64,000 nt of DNA from Cupriavidus sp. D384 (GCF_001652915.1 NZ_BBQI01000102.1:1-64000), one strand, 5' to 3'; counted from the stretch's first letter, positions 25,168 through 34,308 are shown. Notes: generated by a model not told the origin, from the sequence alone. Numbers and translations: made by a program.

Positions 25168-25674
25168 ATGAGCAATCCAACACATGACGCTGCCGCGCCG
25201 GCGGCGATCACGGTGCGCGCTGCCGAAATCGGCGTTGCCATCCTGATCGCCATTGGCGCGGTGGTGGTGATGGTCAGCAATTACCAGATCGGCGCCGGCT
25301 GGGCGCCCGACGGCCCGGAGGCCGGCTATTTTCCGTTGCGCATCGGTGCGCTGATCTTCCTGGCGTGCCTGGTCGTACTGTGGCAGGCATTGCGCACACC
25401 GAACGATGCCGTGTTCGTGACCTGGCCCCAGCTCAAGCAGGTGGCCGTGATCCTGGTGCCGCTGACCGTGTACGTGGCGCTGATCGCCTTCCTGGGCATC
25501 TACGTGGCATCGGCCATCTTCATTGCCGGGTTCATGCTGGCGATCGGCAAGTTTGCATGGTGGCGCGCGGTGCTGACCGGCGTGGTCATCAACGTGGTGC
25601 TGTTCTGGATCTTTGAAATGCAGTTCCGCGTGCCGCTCCCCAAGGGGCCGCTCGAAGCGGCTTTTGGATTCTGA
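25168..25674 (+). CDS. Tripartite tricarboxylate transporter TctB family protein
   Basis: This 168-residue small membrane subunit has four predicted helices: ~22-42 (EIGVAILIAIGAVVVMVSNY), ~65-85, ~100-122 and ~135-155. The GWAPDGPEAGYFPLRIG motif after TM1 is the TctB signature. It pairs with TctA 10 bp downstream to import the ligand of the Bug protein using an ion gradient. ATG 25168 follows GGGGGAG by 7 nt. Confidence 0.88.
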   Translation: MSNPTHDAAAPAAITVRAAEIGVAILIAIGAVVVMVSNYQIGAGWAPDGPEAGYFPLRIGALIFLACLVVLWQALRTPNDAVFVTWPQLKQVAVILVPLTVYVALIAFLGIYVASAIFIAGFMLAIGKFAWWRAVLTGVVINVVLFWIFEMQFRVPLPKGPLEAAFGF

Positions 25675-25684
25675 GGGGGCGAGC

Positions 25685-27211
25685 ATGGAAGAACTCAATG
25701 CTTTGATGGGCGGCTTTGCCGTGGCGATGTCGTGGCACAACGTCGGGCTGATGCTGGTGGGCATCCTGCTCGGCATCGTGGTGGGTGTGCTGCCGGGCCT
25801 GGGCGGCCCGAATGGCGTGGCGATCCTGCTGCCGCTGACGTTCTCGATGGAGCCCACGTCGGCCATCATCATGCTGTCGTGCATCTACTGGGGCGCGCTG
25901 TTTGGCGGGGCCATCACGTCGATCCTGTTCAACATCCCCGGCGAGGCCTGGTCGGTGGCGACCACGTTCGATGGCTATCCGCTGGCGCAGCAGGGCGAGG
26001 CCGGCCGTGCGCTGACGTCGGCGTTCACGGGGTCGTTCCTGGGTGCGCTGGCCGGTGTGCTGCTGATCACGTTCCTGGCGCCGATGGTGGCAAAGTTCGC
26101 GCTGCGTTTCGGGCCACCGGAATTCTTCGCGGTCTACTTCCTGACGTTCTGCAGCTTTATCGGCATGGGCAAGGAAGCCAAGGCCAAGATCGTGATCGCG
26201 ATGTGCATCGGCTTTGCGCTCGCTGCGGTGGGCATGGACACGGTGTCGGGCACGCTGCGCATGACCTTCGGCTCCACCGAACTGCTGCGCGGCTTTGACT
26301 TCCTGGTGGTGGTGATCGGCCTGTTCGGTATCAGCGAGATCCTGATGACCATGGAGGAAGGTGTCGCGTTCCGCGGCAAGCGCGCCAATATCGATCTCAA
26401 GGTGGTGCTGAAGACGTGGGCCGAACTGCCGCGCTACTGGATGACGCTGATCCGCTCGTCGATCATCGGCTGCTGGCTGGGCGTGACGCCGGGCGGTGCC
26501 ACGGCGGCATCGTTCATGGGCTACGGCGTCGCCAAGCGCTTCTCGCGCAAGCGCGAGACATTCGGCAAGGGCAACGTCGAGGGCGTGATCGCGCCCGAGT
26601 GCGCCGCGCACGCCGCCGGGACCAGTGCGCTGCTGCCGATGCTGGCGCTGGGCATTCCGGGTTCGGCCACGGCGGCAGTGCTGCTGGGCGGGCTGATGAT
26701 CTGGGGCCTGCAGCCGGGGCCGCTGCTGTTTACCGAGCAGAAGACCTTTGTGTGGGGCCTGATCGCCAGCATGTACCTGGGCAACCTGGCCGGGCTGATC
26801 GTGGTGCTGTCGACGGTGCCGCTGTTCGCCGCCATCCTGCGCATTCCGTTCGCGATCATCGCGCCGTTGATCCTGGTGGTCTGCGCGATTGGCGCGTTCA
26901 CGGTGCATAACGCCATGTTCGATGTCTGGCTGATGCTGATCTTCGGCGTGGTCGGCTACGTGCTCAAGAAGCTCGACTATCCGCTGGCGCCGCTGGTGCT
27001 GGCCCTGGTGCTGGGCGACCGGGCCGAAGACGCGTTCCGGCAGACCATGCTGATGTCGCAGGGCGAGATGAACGTGTTCTGGTCCAACGGGCTGGTCGGC
27101 ACGATCATGGCGCTGGCCGTCGTGATCCTGGTCTGGCCGGTGTTTGGCGGGCTGCTGGAAAAGACAAGGCGCCGCAAGATGGTATCGGCGCACGAGGGGG
27201 CAGCGGAATGA
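25685..27211 (+). CDS. Tripartite tricarboxylate transporter permease TctA
   Basis: This 508-residue polytopic membrane protein has the two TctA signature loops, GVLPGLGGPNGVAILLPLTF (~36-55) and GVTPGGATAASFMGYGVAKRF (~265-285). The ALGIPGSATAAVLLGGLMIWGLQPGP segment is also typical. It forms the transport channel with TctB. The downstream enoyl-CoA hydratase start overlaps its stop (ATGA). Coupling of import with CoA chemistry suggests the substrate is activated to a CoA ester after uptake (inference). Confidence 0.92.
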   Translation: MEELNALMGGFAVAMSWHNVGLMLVGILLGIVVGVLPGLGGPNGVAILLPLTFSMEPTSAIIMLSCIYWGALFGGAITSILFNIPGEAWSVATTFDGYPLAQQGEAGRALTSAFTGSFLGALAGVLLITFLAPMVAKFALRFGPPEFFAVYFLTFCSFIGMGKEAKAKIVIAMCIGFALAAVGMDTVSGTLRMTFGSTELLRGFDFLVVVIGLFGISEILMTMEEGVAFRGKRANIDLKVVLKTWAELPRYWMTLIRSSIIGCWLGVTPGGATAASFMGYGVAKRFSRKRETFGKGNVEGVIAPECAAHAAGTSALLPMLALGIPGSATAAVLLGGLMIWGLQPGPLLFTEQKTFVWGLIASMYLGNLAGLIVVLSTVPLFAAILRIPFAIIAPLILVVCAIGAFTVHNAMFDVWLMLIFGVVGYVLKKLDYPLAPLVLALVLGDRAEDAFRQTMLMSQGEMNVFWSNGLVGTIMALAVVILVWPVFGGLLEKTRRRKMVSAHEGAAE

Positions 27212-28005
27212 GCGAAGGACTGATCGAACAGGGCACCCTGCTGGTCACGCGCGACGACGCCGTGGCCACCATCGTGCTGAACCGGCCCGCCAAGCTGAAT
27301 GCCTTCACGCTGGACATGTGGCGCCAGCTTGGCGATGCGTTCCGTGCGCTGTCGGCCGACGACTCGGTGCGCTGCGTGATCGTGCGCGGCGCTGGCGACA
27401 AGGCGTTCTCGCCCGGCAACGACATCGGCGAGTTCGAGACCACGCGGTCCAACAAGCAGCAGGCCGTGGCCTATGGCGCGGTGATGCACGCCACGGCGCA
27501 GGCCATGCAGGACTGCCCGCATCCGGTGGTGGCGCAGATCCACGGCATCTGCGTGGGCGGCGGGCTGGAGGTGGCGGCGATGGCCGATATCCGCATCTGC
27601 GGGCAAGGCAGCCGCTTTGGCGCGCCGATCAAGAACCTGGGGCTGGTGATGGCGCACGCCGAGATGGCGCCGCTGATCCGGCTGATCGGCACGTCGCGCA
27701 CGCTGGAACTGCTGTTCGAGGGCCGGATCGTCGGCGCCGGCGAGGCGCATGCGATGGGGCTGGTGTCGCGCGTGGTGCCAGACGACCAGGTGGCCGACGA
27801 AGCGCGTGCCACGGCGGCACGCATTGCGTCGGGCGCGCCGCTGGTGGCGCGCTGGCACAAGCGCTTCGCACGGCAACTGGCGGCGGGCATGCCGCTGTCG
27901 GCGGCCGACCTTGATGCCGCATTCGACTGTTTCGATACCGAGGATTTCCGCGCTGGCTATCGCGCGTTCCTGTCCAAGCAGACGCCGAAGTTTGCCGGAC
28001 GCTAG
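27208..28005 (+). CDS. Enoyl-CoA hydratase/isomerase family protein
   Basis: This 265-residue crotonase-fold enzyme has the oxyanion-hole segments AFSPGNDIGEFE and HGICVGGGLEVAAMADIRI, and LGLVMAHAEMAPLIRLIGTSRTLELLFEGR. One of the usual catalytic glutamates appears replaced: the second-Glu position reads HAEMAP. Hydration, isomerisation or another crotonase reaction is therefore possible. It is translationally coupled to tctA and sits 15 bp before the CoA-transferase gene. Confidence 0.85.
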   Translation: MSEGLIEQGTLLVTRDDAVATIVLNRPAKLNAFTLDMWRQLGDAFRALSADDSVRCVIVRGAGDKAFSPGNDIGEFETTRSNKQQAVAYGAVMHATAQAMQDCPHPVVAQIHGICVGGGLEVAAMADIRICGQGSRFGAPIKNLGLVMAHAEMAPLIRLIGTSRTLELLFEGRIVGAGEAHAMGLVSRVVPDDQVADEARATAARIASGAPLVARWHKRFARQLAAGMPLSAADLDAAFDCFDTEDFRAGYRAFLSKQTPKFAGR

Positions 28006-28020
28006 TTTCGGAGGAGACCA

Positions 28021-29268
28021 ATGTCCGATTTCACATCCATGCAGCCCGGCGCGCTGGCCGGCCTGCGTGTGCTGGAACTCGCCCAGATCATGGCCGGCCC
28101 CACCTGCGGCATGATGCTGGCCGACCTGGGCGCCGACGTGATCAAGATCGAGAAGATCGACGGCGGCGACGATGCACGCGGCTACAAGGAGCCGGCGATC
28201 AATGGCGTGTCGGCACCGTTCCTGATGCTGAACCGTAACAAGCGGGGCATCGCACTGGATCTCAAGAAACCCGAGGGCCGCGAGGTGTTCCTGCGCATGG
28301 TGCGCAACGCCGATGTGGTGATCGAGAACTTCCGCAAGGGCACGCTGGAAAAGCTGGGACTGGGCTACGACACGCTGTCGCAGGAGAATCCGGGCCTGAT
28401 CTATTGCGCGATCTCGGGCTACGGGCGCAGCGGCCCCTATGCCGACAAGGGCGGCTTCGACCTGATTGCGCAGGGCTTTACCGGGCTGATGAGCATCACG
28501 GGCGAGGAGGGCGGCCCGCCGCTGCGCACCGGCAATTCGATTGCCGATATCAACGCCGGGCTGCTTGCGGCGTTCGGCATCCTGGCCGCGTACCAGCACC
28601 GCCAGAAGACCGGGCGCGGGCAGGTGGTGGAGACCTCGCTGATCGAGGCCGGGCTGCAGCAGCTGTACTGGCACGCGGCCATCCACTTTGCCACCGGGGA
28701 ATCGCCGGGGCCCAGCGGATCCGCGCACGTGCTGGCTGCGCCGTATCAGGCGTTTCCGACGCAGGACGGCCATATCATCGTGGGCGGCGCCAACGAAAAG
28801 AACTGGGCGCGCATTGCGCAGGCGCTGGGGCATCCCGAGTGGATCGACGATCCGCGCTACCGGCTCAATGCCGACCGCATGCGGCATCGCGAGACGCTGC
28901 TGCCGCAGATGGCGGAAATCCTGATGACGCGCCCCTCGGCCCACTGGCTCGATGCCTTCGATGCCGCCGGCGTGCCGGCCGGGCCCGTGCATTCGATCGG
29001 CGAGGCATTGAATCACCCGCAAACGTTGGCGCGAGGCATGGTGGTGCGCCAGCAGCATGCCGAGGCGGGACCGATCCGTACGCTGGGCCTGCCGATCCAG
29101 CTCTCCGAAACGCCCGCCCAATATCATCGTCCGTCGCCCCGGCTGGGCGAGCATACGTGTGCGCTGCTGGCGGAATGTGGCTACGGCGAGGCGGAGATCG
29201 CGGCCCTGCTGGAGGCGGGCGTGGTGTCGGAATCGACCGCGCCGGTGGCGGCCGTGTCCGAAGTGTAG
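28021..29268 (+). CDS. CaiB/BaiF family (class III) CoA-transferase
   Basis: This 415-residue enzyme has LAGLRVLELAQIMAGPTCGMMLADLGADVIKIEKIDGGDDARG, LNRNKRGIALDLKKPEGREVFLRMV, NADVVIENFRKGTLEKLGLGYD and ISGYGRSGPYADKGGFDLIAQG in order. The last includes the catalytic Asp region of class III transferases. It moves CoA between carboxylates. GGAGGAG-type ribosome-binding sequence precedes the ATG. It is the last gene of the operon; substrate and donor are unknown. Confidence 0.9.
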   Translation: MSDFTSMQPGALAGLRVLELAQIMAGPTCGMMLADLGADVIKIEKIDGGDDARGYKEPAINGVSAPFLMLNRNKRGIALDLKKPEGREVFLRMVRNADVVIENFRKGTLEKLGLGYDTLSQENPGLIYCAISGYGRSGPYADKGGFDLIAQGFTGLMSITGEEGGPPLRTGNSIADINAGLLAAFGILAAYQHRQKTGRGQVVETSLIEAGLQQLYWHAAIHFATGESPGPSGSAHVLAAPYQAFPTQDGHIIVGGANEKNWARIAQALGHPEWIDDPRYRLNADRMRHRETLLPQMAEILMTRPSAHWLDAFDAAGVPAGPVHSIGEALNHPQTLARGMVVRQQHAEAGPIRTLGLPIQLSETPAQYHRPSPRLGEHTCALLAECGYGEAEIAALLEAGVVSESTAPVAAVSEV

Positions 29269-29289
29269 CCGGGCCCGGCAAGGCCCGGC
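29268..29289. terminator. Hairpin between convergent genes
   Basis: The perfect 8-bp stem GCCGGGCC/GGCCCGGC (29268-29275 with 29282-29289) has the loop CGGCAA. It sits at the stop of the CoA-transferase and 3 bp from the stop of the hemolysin III gene. No T-tract is present; it probably acts in both directions. Confidence 0.5.
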
Positions 29290-29292
29290 GCG

Positions 29293-29910
29293 TCAGTCGA
29301 CGTAGAACAGGATGCTGATGAACTGGCAGATGCTGCCACCCAGCACGAACAGGTGCCAGACGCCGTGGAAGTGGCGCACGCGCTCGTCGAACAGGAAGAA
29401 GCCGATGCCGGCGGTGTAGATCGTGCCGCCGGCCACCAGCCAGTACAGGCCTGCGGTGGGTAGCGCCGCCGCCAGCGGCTGGAAGGCAATCAGCACCAGC
29501 CAGCCCATGATGACGTAGATGGACAGCGATAACACGCGGGTGCGATGGCCGATCCAGAGTTCCTGGATGATGCCGATGGCGGCCAGGCCCCAGTTGATGC
29601 CGAACAGTGTCCAGCCCCAGGGCCCGCGCAGTGTGACCAGTGCGAACGGCGTATAGCTGCCGGCGATCAGCAGGTAGATCGCGCAATAGTCGAGCCGGCG
29701 GAAGATGTCCTTGGCCGGGCCGCGCACGCTGTGATAGACGGTGGAAATTGTGTAGAGCAGCACCAGCGTGGTGCCGTAGACCACGGAACTGACCACCTTC
29801 CAGGCGTCGTGATAAAGCGCCGACGAGGTGACCAGCACCGCCATGCCAGCCGCGGAAAGCACCGCGCCAGCCAGGTGACTGTAGCCGTTGAACCGTTCCC
29901 CGCGATACAT
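29293..29910 (-). CDS. Hemolysin III / PAQR family membrane protein
   Basis: This 205-residue, seven-helix protein has the PAQR motifs: ERFNGYSHLAGAVLS near TM1, SALYHD and STVYHS His motifs, RRLDYCAIYLLIAGSYTPF, and the C-terminal FHGVWHLFVLGGS. The Ser/His/Asp residues form the putative metal site of the family. Despite its name, haemolysis is doubtful; a ceramidase-like membrane hydrolase role is proposed for relatives. ATG 29910 was chosen because GGAG lies 8 nt upstream; upstream ATGs would add up to 35 non-conserved residues. Confidence 0.88.
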   Translation of the reverse strand: MYRGERFNGYSHLAGAVLSAAGMAVLVTSSALYHDAWKVVSSVVYGTTLVLLYTISTVYHSVRGPAKDIFRRLDYCAIYLLIAGSYTPFALVTLRGPWGWTLFGINWGLAAIGIIQELWIGHRTRVLSLSIYVIMGWLVLIAFQPLAAALPTAGLYWLVAGGTIYTAGIGFFLFDERVRHFHGVWHLFVLGGSICQFISILFYVD

Positions 29911-30359
29911 CCCGAATGCTCCGTCTGCGTAGTTGGCCAGCGGGCATTGTGGCATGGATCGCGACGGAACAAGGGTCAATGCCTGCAGAAGCAGGGTTAT
30001 TTCATCGACAGGCAATGCTTGAGTGCGCGGTTACCTTTTAAGTTGCCCACCGTGCCAACCCGGCAAGGCCTGGTCGACGGGCGCGCCATCAAGTCCGGCC
30101 GCCGCCCGAAGCGTTGCAGCGCCTGGGCTGCCATGTTCATTCGCAACAGGCATTCGCTCAAACGCGCGATCGGTATCGTGTTGGTCACATCGTTGACATA
30201 ACAAGCGTCCAGACTTCAGTTCTCGCCCGCAGACACCCTCCTTAGGTGGGGTAAGCCTTGTACATCAAGACATTGGGAGACAAGGGCGGCGGGGAACGCG
30301 CACGGGCATCCGGACATTTGACGCCCGAACCGTCACCTGAAATTCTCTGACCTCGAACC
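29911..30359. other. 449-bp intergenic region, no gene recognised
   Basis: The region lies between the hemolysin III start and a small lipoprotein. I see no convincing gene. TGGTCAC-ATCG-TTGACAT (30182-30199) loosely resembles a Pho box (7-4-7 spacing, 9/14 matches), which would fit the downstream phospholipase, but the match is weak. Confidence 0.35.
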
Positions 30360-30575
30360 ATGACAACCACAAAAGCTGTTCATTCGCGCATGCGCAGGCC
30401 GGTGCTTGGAGCCGGTGTGCTGTGCCTGGCCCTGCTGCTCGGCGCCTGCGGTGGCGACGACAACAACAACAATTCGACGCCCCCTGCCACGGGTGGTGGC
30501 AACGGTGGCAATGGCGGCAACGGCGGCACCACGCCGGCCGCCTGCACCACGGCGCACTGCGCGCCGGCCCCCTGA
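30360..30575 (+). CDS. Small Gly/Asn-rich lipoprotein, hypothetical
   Basis: This 71-residue protein has a signal ending LCLALLLGAC, a good lipobox with the lipidated Cys near residue 29. A very short mature part follows, made of GGDDNNNNS, a GGGNGGNGGNGG run and ACTTAHCAP. Two further Cys could form a disulfide. There is no clear ribosome-binding site. It lies 61 bp upstream of a phospholipase C gene in the same direction. Its function is unknown. Confidence 0.55.
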   Translation: MTTTKAVHSRMRRPVLGAGVLCLALLLGACGGDDNNNNSTPPATGGGNGGNGGNGGTTPAACTTAHCAPAP

Positions 30576-30636
30576 TCCACCGCGAACCGCCTCCGGGCAG
30601 AACCGCGCGCCCTCACACAACAGACACCGACCCGGC

Positions 30637-32820
30637 ATGACATTCAATCCATCCAAGCGCAAGTTCCTGCGCAACACGCTCGGCACCGCTGCGGCTGCCG
30701 CCACGCTCGCATCGTTCCCGCCCAGCATCCGCCGTGCGCTCGCCATCGAGGCCAACAACGTCACCGGCACGATCCAGGACGTCAAGCACGTGGTGCTGCT
30801 GATGCTGGAGAACCGGTCGTTCGACAGCTACTTCGGCACCTTCAAGGGCGTGCGTGGCTATGGCGACCGCTTTGCGATTCCGCTGGCAAACGGGCAGAAC
30901 GCGTTTTTCCAGACCGACGCCACCAACGCCACGATCACGCCATACCGGCTGGATGGCTCGCTGGGCAACGCGCAACGCGCCGGCAGCACGCCGCATACCT
31001 GGCCCGACGCGCAGAACGCCTGGGACCACGGCCGCATGAACCGCTGGCCGGTCGCCAAGAACCGCCTGTCGATGTCGTACTACGACACCCCAGAGGTGCC
31101 GTTCCAGCGCGCACTGGCCGATGCCTTCACGCTGTGCGATGCCTATCACTGCTCGATGCACACGGGCACGATCCCGAACCGCCTGTTCTACTGGACCGGC
31201 ACGAATGGCCCGAGCGGTGCCAACGTGGCGGCCATGGTCAACGAGTTCAACGGTGGCAATGACGTGGGGCCGTCAACCCAGGGCTGGACGTGGAAGACCT
31301 ATGCCGACCGCCTGGTGGATGCCGGCGTGAGCTGGAAGGTCTACCAGAGCCTGGCCGACAACTACGGCTGCAACGAGATGATGAGCTTCCAGCATTGGCG
31401 CGTGGCGATGGAGTCGATGCCCGTGGCGCGCCGTCCGGTGGCGCTGCCGGCCGTCTCGCCGGCCTACGATCCGTCGATCGACGATGCGCTGAGCCCGCTG
31501 GCAAAGGGCTTTGCCAACACCATGCCCGACGGCCTGCTGCAGTCGTTCCGCGACGACGTGCAGAACGGCACGCTGCCGGAAATCTCGTGGATCATCCCGC
31601 CGTCGCTCTACAGCGAACACCCCGGGCCGTCGAGCCCGGCGCAGGGCGGCTGGTACGTGCAGCAGGTGCTGGACGCGCTGACGGCCAATCCCGAGGTCTT
31701 CAGCAAGACCGTGCTGCTGATCAACTACGACGAGAACGATGGCTTCTTCGACCACCTGCCGCCGCCGTCGGCCCCGTCGCGCAACGCCGATGCGTCGCTG
31801 GCCGGTGGCAGCACGCTCAGCGACGCCGACATGGCCTTCGAGTATCACAACTACACGCCGGCAACGGCCAACCAGTCGGCCATCGACGGCAAGCCCTACG
31901 GCCCGGGCCCGCGTGTGCCGATGTGGATCGTGTCGCCGTGGAGCCGTGGCGGCTGGGTCAACTCGCAGGTGTTCGACCATACGTCGACGCTGCTCTTCCT
32001 GGAAAAGCGTTTCGGCGTGAAGGAGCCGCAGGTTGGCGCCTATCGCCGTGCAGTGTGTGGCGACCTGACGTCGGCGTTCAACTTCGTCAATCCGAACACT
32101 GACGCGCTGCCGACACTGGCCGGCCGCAGCACCAAGGTGACGGTCGACAACCTGGCTCTGACGCAGAAGGCATCGGCCGCCATTCCGGTGCCGACCACCG
32201 CCGTGCTGCCGCCGCAGGCAACCGGCACGCGGCCGTCGCGTGCGCTGCCCTACGAATTGCACACCACATCGCACATCGACGCGGGCGCGAAGACCGTGAA
32301 GCTGAGCTTTGTCAGTGGCGGATCGGCCGGGGCGGTCTTCCACGTCTACGACAAGCTGCACCTCGATGCCATTCCGCGCCGCTACGTGGTGGAAGCCGGC
32401 AAGCATCTGGATGGCGTGTGGAGCGTGGCGGCCGACAACGGCAAGTACAACCTGTGGGTGCTGGGCCCGAACGGCTATCACCGCGCGTTCGTTGGCGATG
32501 TGTCCGAGCCGTCGGCAGAAATCCAGGTCTGCTACGAGCTGTGCGATCCGGCAAAGCTGCAGGTCAAGCTGCACAACCGCGGCGACAAGGCGTGCACGTT
32601 CACGGCATCGGCCAGGGCATACCGCACCGACGGGCCCTGGACGCAGACCGTGGCGCCGGGCCAGGTGGGCGAACTGAGCTGGACGCTGGGCGACAGCGGC
32701 AACTGGTACGACTTCGAGATCGGCTGCGACCTGGCGCCGTCGCTGCGTCGCCGTATCGCGGGCCGTATCGAGACCGGCAAGGATTCGGTCAGCGATCCGG
32801 CGATGGGTCAGGCGTCGTAA
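30637..32820 (+). CDS. Phosphocholine-specific (PLC-type) phospholipase C
   Basis: This 727-residue exported enzyme has the phosphoesterase domain (~45-470) with VVLLMLENRSFDSYFGTFKGVRGYGDR, HCSMHTGTIPNRLFYWTGTN, SWIIPPSLYSEHPGPSSP and LLINYDENDGFFDHL. Two C-terminal PLC domains (DUF756-type, ~500-600 and ~610-710) follow. This is the PlcN/PlcH layout, cleaving phosphatidylcholine or other phospholipids. The N-terminus SKRKFLRNTLGTAAAAATLASF resembles a Tat signal but with Lys-Arg in place of Arg-Arg. ATG 30637 begins this signal. A small lipoprotein gene precedes it. Confidence 0.9.
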   Translation: MTFNPSKRKFLRNTLGTAAAAATLASFPPSIRRALAIEANNVTGTIQDVKHVVLLMLENRSFDSYFGTFKGVRGYGDRFAIPLANGQNAFFQTDATNATITPYRLDGSLGNAQRAGSTPHTWPDAQNAWDHGRMNRWPVAKNRLSMSYYDTPEVPFQRALADAFTLCDAYHCSMHTGTIPNRLFYWTGTNGPSGANVAAMVNEFNGGNDVGPSTQGWTWKTYADRLVDAGVSWKVYQSLADNYGCNEMMSFQHWRVAMESMPVARRPVALPAVSPAYDPSIDDALSPLAKGFANTMPDGLLQSFRDDVQNGTLPEISWIIPPSLYSEHPGPSSPAQGGWYVQQVLDALTANPEVFSKTVLLINYDENDGFFDHLPPPSAPSRNADASLAGGSTLSDADMAFEYHNYTPATANQSAIDGKPYGPGPRVPMWIVSPWSRGGWVNSQVFDHTSTLLFLEKRFGVKEPQVGAYRRAVCGDLTSAFNFVNPNTDALPTLAGRSTKVTVDNLALTQKASAAIPVPTTAVLPPQATGTRPSRALPYELHTTSHIDAGAKTVKLSFVSGGSAGAVFHVYDKLHLDAIPRRYVVEAGKHLDGVWSVAADNGKYNLWVLGPNGYHRAFVGDVSEPSAEIQVCYELCDPAKLQVKLHNRGDKACTFTASARAYRTDGPWTQTVAPGQVGELSWTLGDSGNWYDFEIGCDLAPSLRRRIAGRIETGKDSVSDPAMGQAS

Positions 32821-32969
32821 TCGCGGGCGTCCCCGTGCATCGGGCATGACACAGGGGCTGGCCGGCATGGCGTGTACACTTGCCGGCTGGCACCTGGCCC
32901 GATTTGCCGGGACCGGTGTCGCTCCTGAAAAACCGGACCCACGACACACGTCATACGACACAGAATCTC

Positions 32970-33368
32970 ATGAAGAAAATCTCCCTGCTCCTCGCAGCCG
33001 TTGCGCTGACCGCTTCGGGCCTGGCCGCCGCTGCCGAAACGCTGCCTTCGGGCGTGGTCGTCGATACCGTGACCAAGGGCACGGGTCCGTCGCCCAAGGC
33101 GTCGGACACGGTCAAGGTCCACTATCGCGGCACGCTGACCGATGGCACGGAATTCGACAGCTCGTACAAGCGCGGCCAGCCGATCTCGTTCCCGCTGAAC
33201 CGCGTGATCCCGTGCTGGACCGAAGGCGTGCAGAAGATGCAGGTGGGCGGCAAGGTCAAGCTGACCTGCCCGGCATCGACGGCCTACGGCGCGCGCGGCG
33301 TACCGGGCACGATCCCGCCGAACGCGACGCTGAACTTTGAAGTGGAACTGCTGGGCATCGGTGGCTGA
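32970..33368 (+). CDS. Secreted FKBP-type peptidyl-prolyl isomerase
   Basis: This 132-residue protein has a Sec signal (1-~22, GLAAAA). A single FKBP domain follows: VKVHYRGTLTDGTEFDSSYKRGQP, PLNRVIPCWTEGVQKMQVGGKVKLTCPASTAYGARG and IPPNATLNFEVELLGI. The Tyr/Phe/Asp/Trp/Tyr active-site set is present. It catalyses proline cis-trans isomerisation in the periplasm and has no FKBP dimerisation domain. A GC-rich palindrome follows 10 bp after the stop. Confidence 0.92.
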   Translation: MKKISLLLAAVALTASGLAAAAETLPSGVVVDTVTKGTGPSPKASDTVKVHYRGTLTDGTEFDSSYKRGQPISFPLNRVIPCWTEGVQKMQVGGKVKLTCPASTAYGARGVPGTIPPNATLNFEVELLGIGG

Positions 33369-33377
33369 TGGATTTCT

Positions 33378-33404
33378 CCCCTCTCCCGCCTGCCGGGAGA
33401 GGGG
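33378..33404. repeat. GC-rich intergenic palindrome, copy 5
   Basis: The perfect 11-bp arms CCCCTCTCCCG/CGGGAGAGGGG enclose the loop CCTGC. It may act as terminator for the FKBP gene. Confidence 0.7.
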
Positions 33405-33518
33405 CCGGGGAAACGGGCGAAAGCATCCAGCGCGTTAAACGGCGGCTGATGCATCTCGTCCTCCCCATCCGTCCCTTCATAAGGACGGGGCACCCTCCAT
33501 AACGAGAAGAGGATCCGC

Positions 33519-34265
33519 GTGGATTCCGTGTTTATCGTCGTTGCGCTCGGCGCCATCGTCGCCGGGTTTGTCCAGGGGCTCTCCGGATTTGCCTTCGGCA
33601 TGGTCGCCATGTCGTTCTGGGCCTGGGGCGTGGAGCCGCGCATGGCCGCGGCGATGTCCGTATTCGGCGCACTGACCGGCCAGCTGCTGGCGGCTTTCAC
33701 GGTGCGGCGCAAGTTTCACCTTTCCACGGTGCTGCCGTTCCTGCTGGGCGGCATCGTCGGCATTCCCATCGGCGTGAGCCTGTTGCCACGGCTCGACGTC
33801 AACCTGTTCAAGCTGTGCCTGGGCATGATCCTGGTGATCTGGTGCCCGATCATGCTGTTCTCGGCCCGCATTCCGCCGATCCGCCATGGCGGCCGCGTGG
33901 CCGATGGCATCGTCGGCGTTGTCGGTGGCATCATGGGCGGCATAGGCGGGTTCACGGGTATCGCGCCCACGCTCTGGTGCACGCTGCGCGCCTTCGACAA
34001 GGACAAGCAGCGCGTGGTGATCCAGAACTTCAACCTGGGCGCGCTGATCGTGACGATGGGCGTCTATGTGGGCACCGGCATCATCACGCGCGACATGCTG
34101 CCGATGTTCGCCATCGTGGCGCCGGCCATGCTGATTCCGACGCTGATCGGCACGCGCGTCTATATCGGCATCAGCGACCTGGCATTCCGGCGAATCGTGC
34201 TGACACTGCTGACCTGCTCGGGTCTGGCGATGCTGGCGGCGTCGGTACCCAAGGTACTGGCCTGA
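33519..34265 (+). CDS. TauE/SafE family membrane transporter
   Basis: This 248-residue protein has about eight hydrophobic helices. It shows the family repeats VAGFVQGLSGFAFGMVAMSFW (N-terminal) and GGIMGGIGGFTGIAPTLWCTLR (C-terminal half). Relatives export sulfite, sulfoacetate or other organic anions. The start is GTG 33519, preceded by GAAGAGG. There is no sulfonate enzyme next to it, so the substrate is open. Confidence 0.85.
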   Translation: MDSVFIVVALGAIVAGFVQGLSGFAFGMVAMSFWAWGVEPRMAAAMSVFGALTGQLLAAFTVRRKFHLSTVLPFLLGGIVGIPIGVSLLPRLDVNLFKLCLGMILVIWCPIMLFSARIPPIRHGGRVADGIVGVVGGIMGGIGGFTGIAPTLWCTLRAFDKDKQRVVIQNFNLGALIVTMGVYVGTGIITRDMLPMFAIVAPAMLIPTLIGTRVYIGISDLAFRRIVLTLLTCSGLAMLAASVPKVLA

Positions 34266-34308
34266 TCGCCCCGGGTCTGAAGTGCTGCATTGCCGACTTG
34301 GTATGGGA

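Noticed and set aside
25589..27193. Long minus-strand frame opposite tctA, rich in His, Gln and Arg
   Set aside because: Composition is typical of antisense GC-rich sequence and the plus strand encodes a clear TctA.
29997..30188. 63-residue minus-strand frame in the 449-bp gap
   Set aside because: No ribosome-binding site, no motif, and arginine-rich composition like other antisense frames.
30182..30199. Pho box upstream of the phospholipase C locus
   Set aside because: Spacing fits (7-4-7), but only 9 of 14 positions match and it lies over 160 bp from the first gene; too weak to call.
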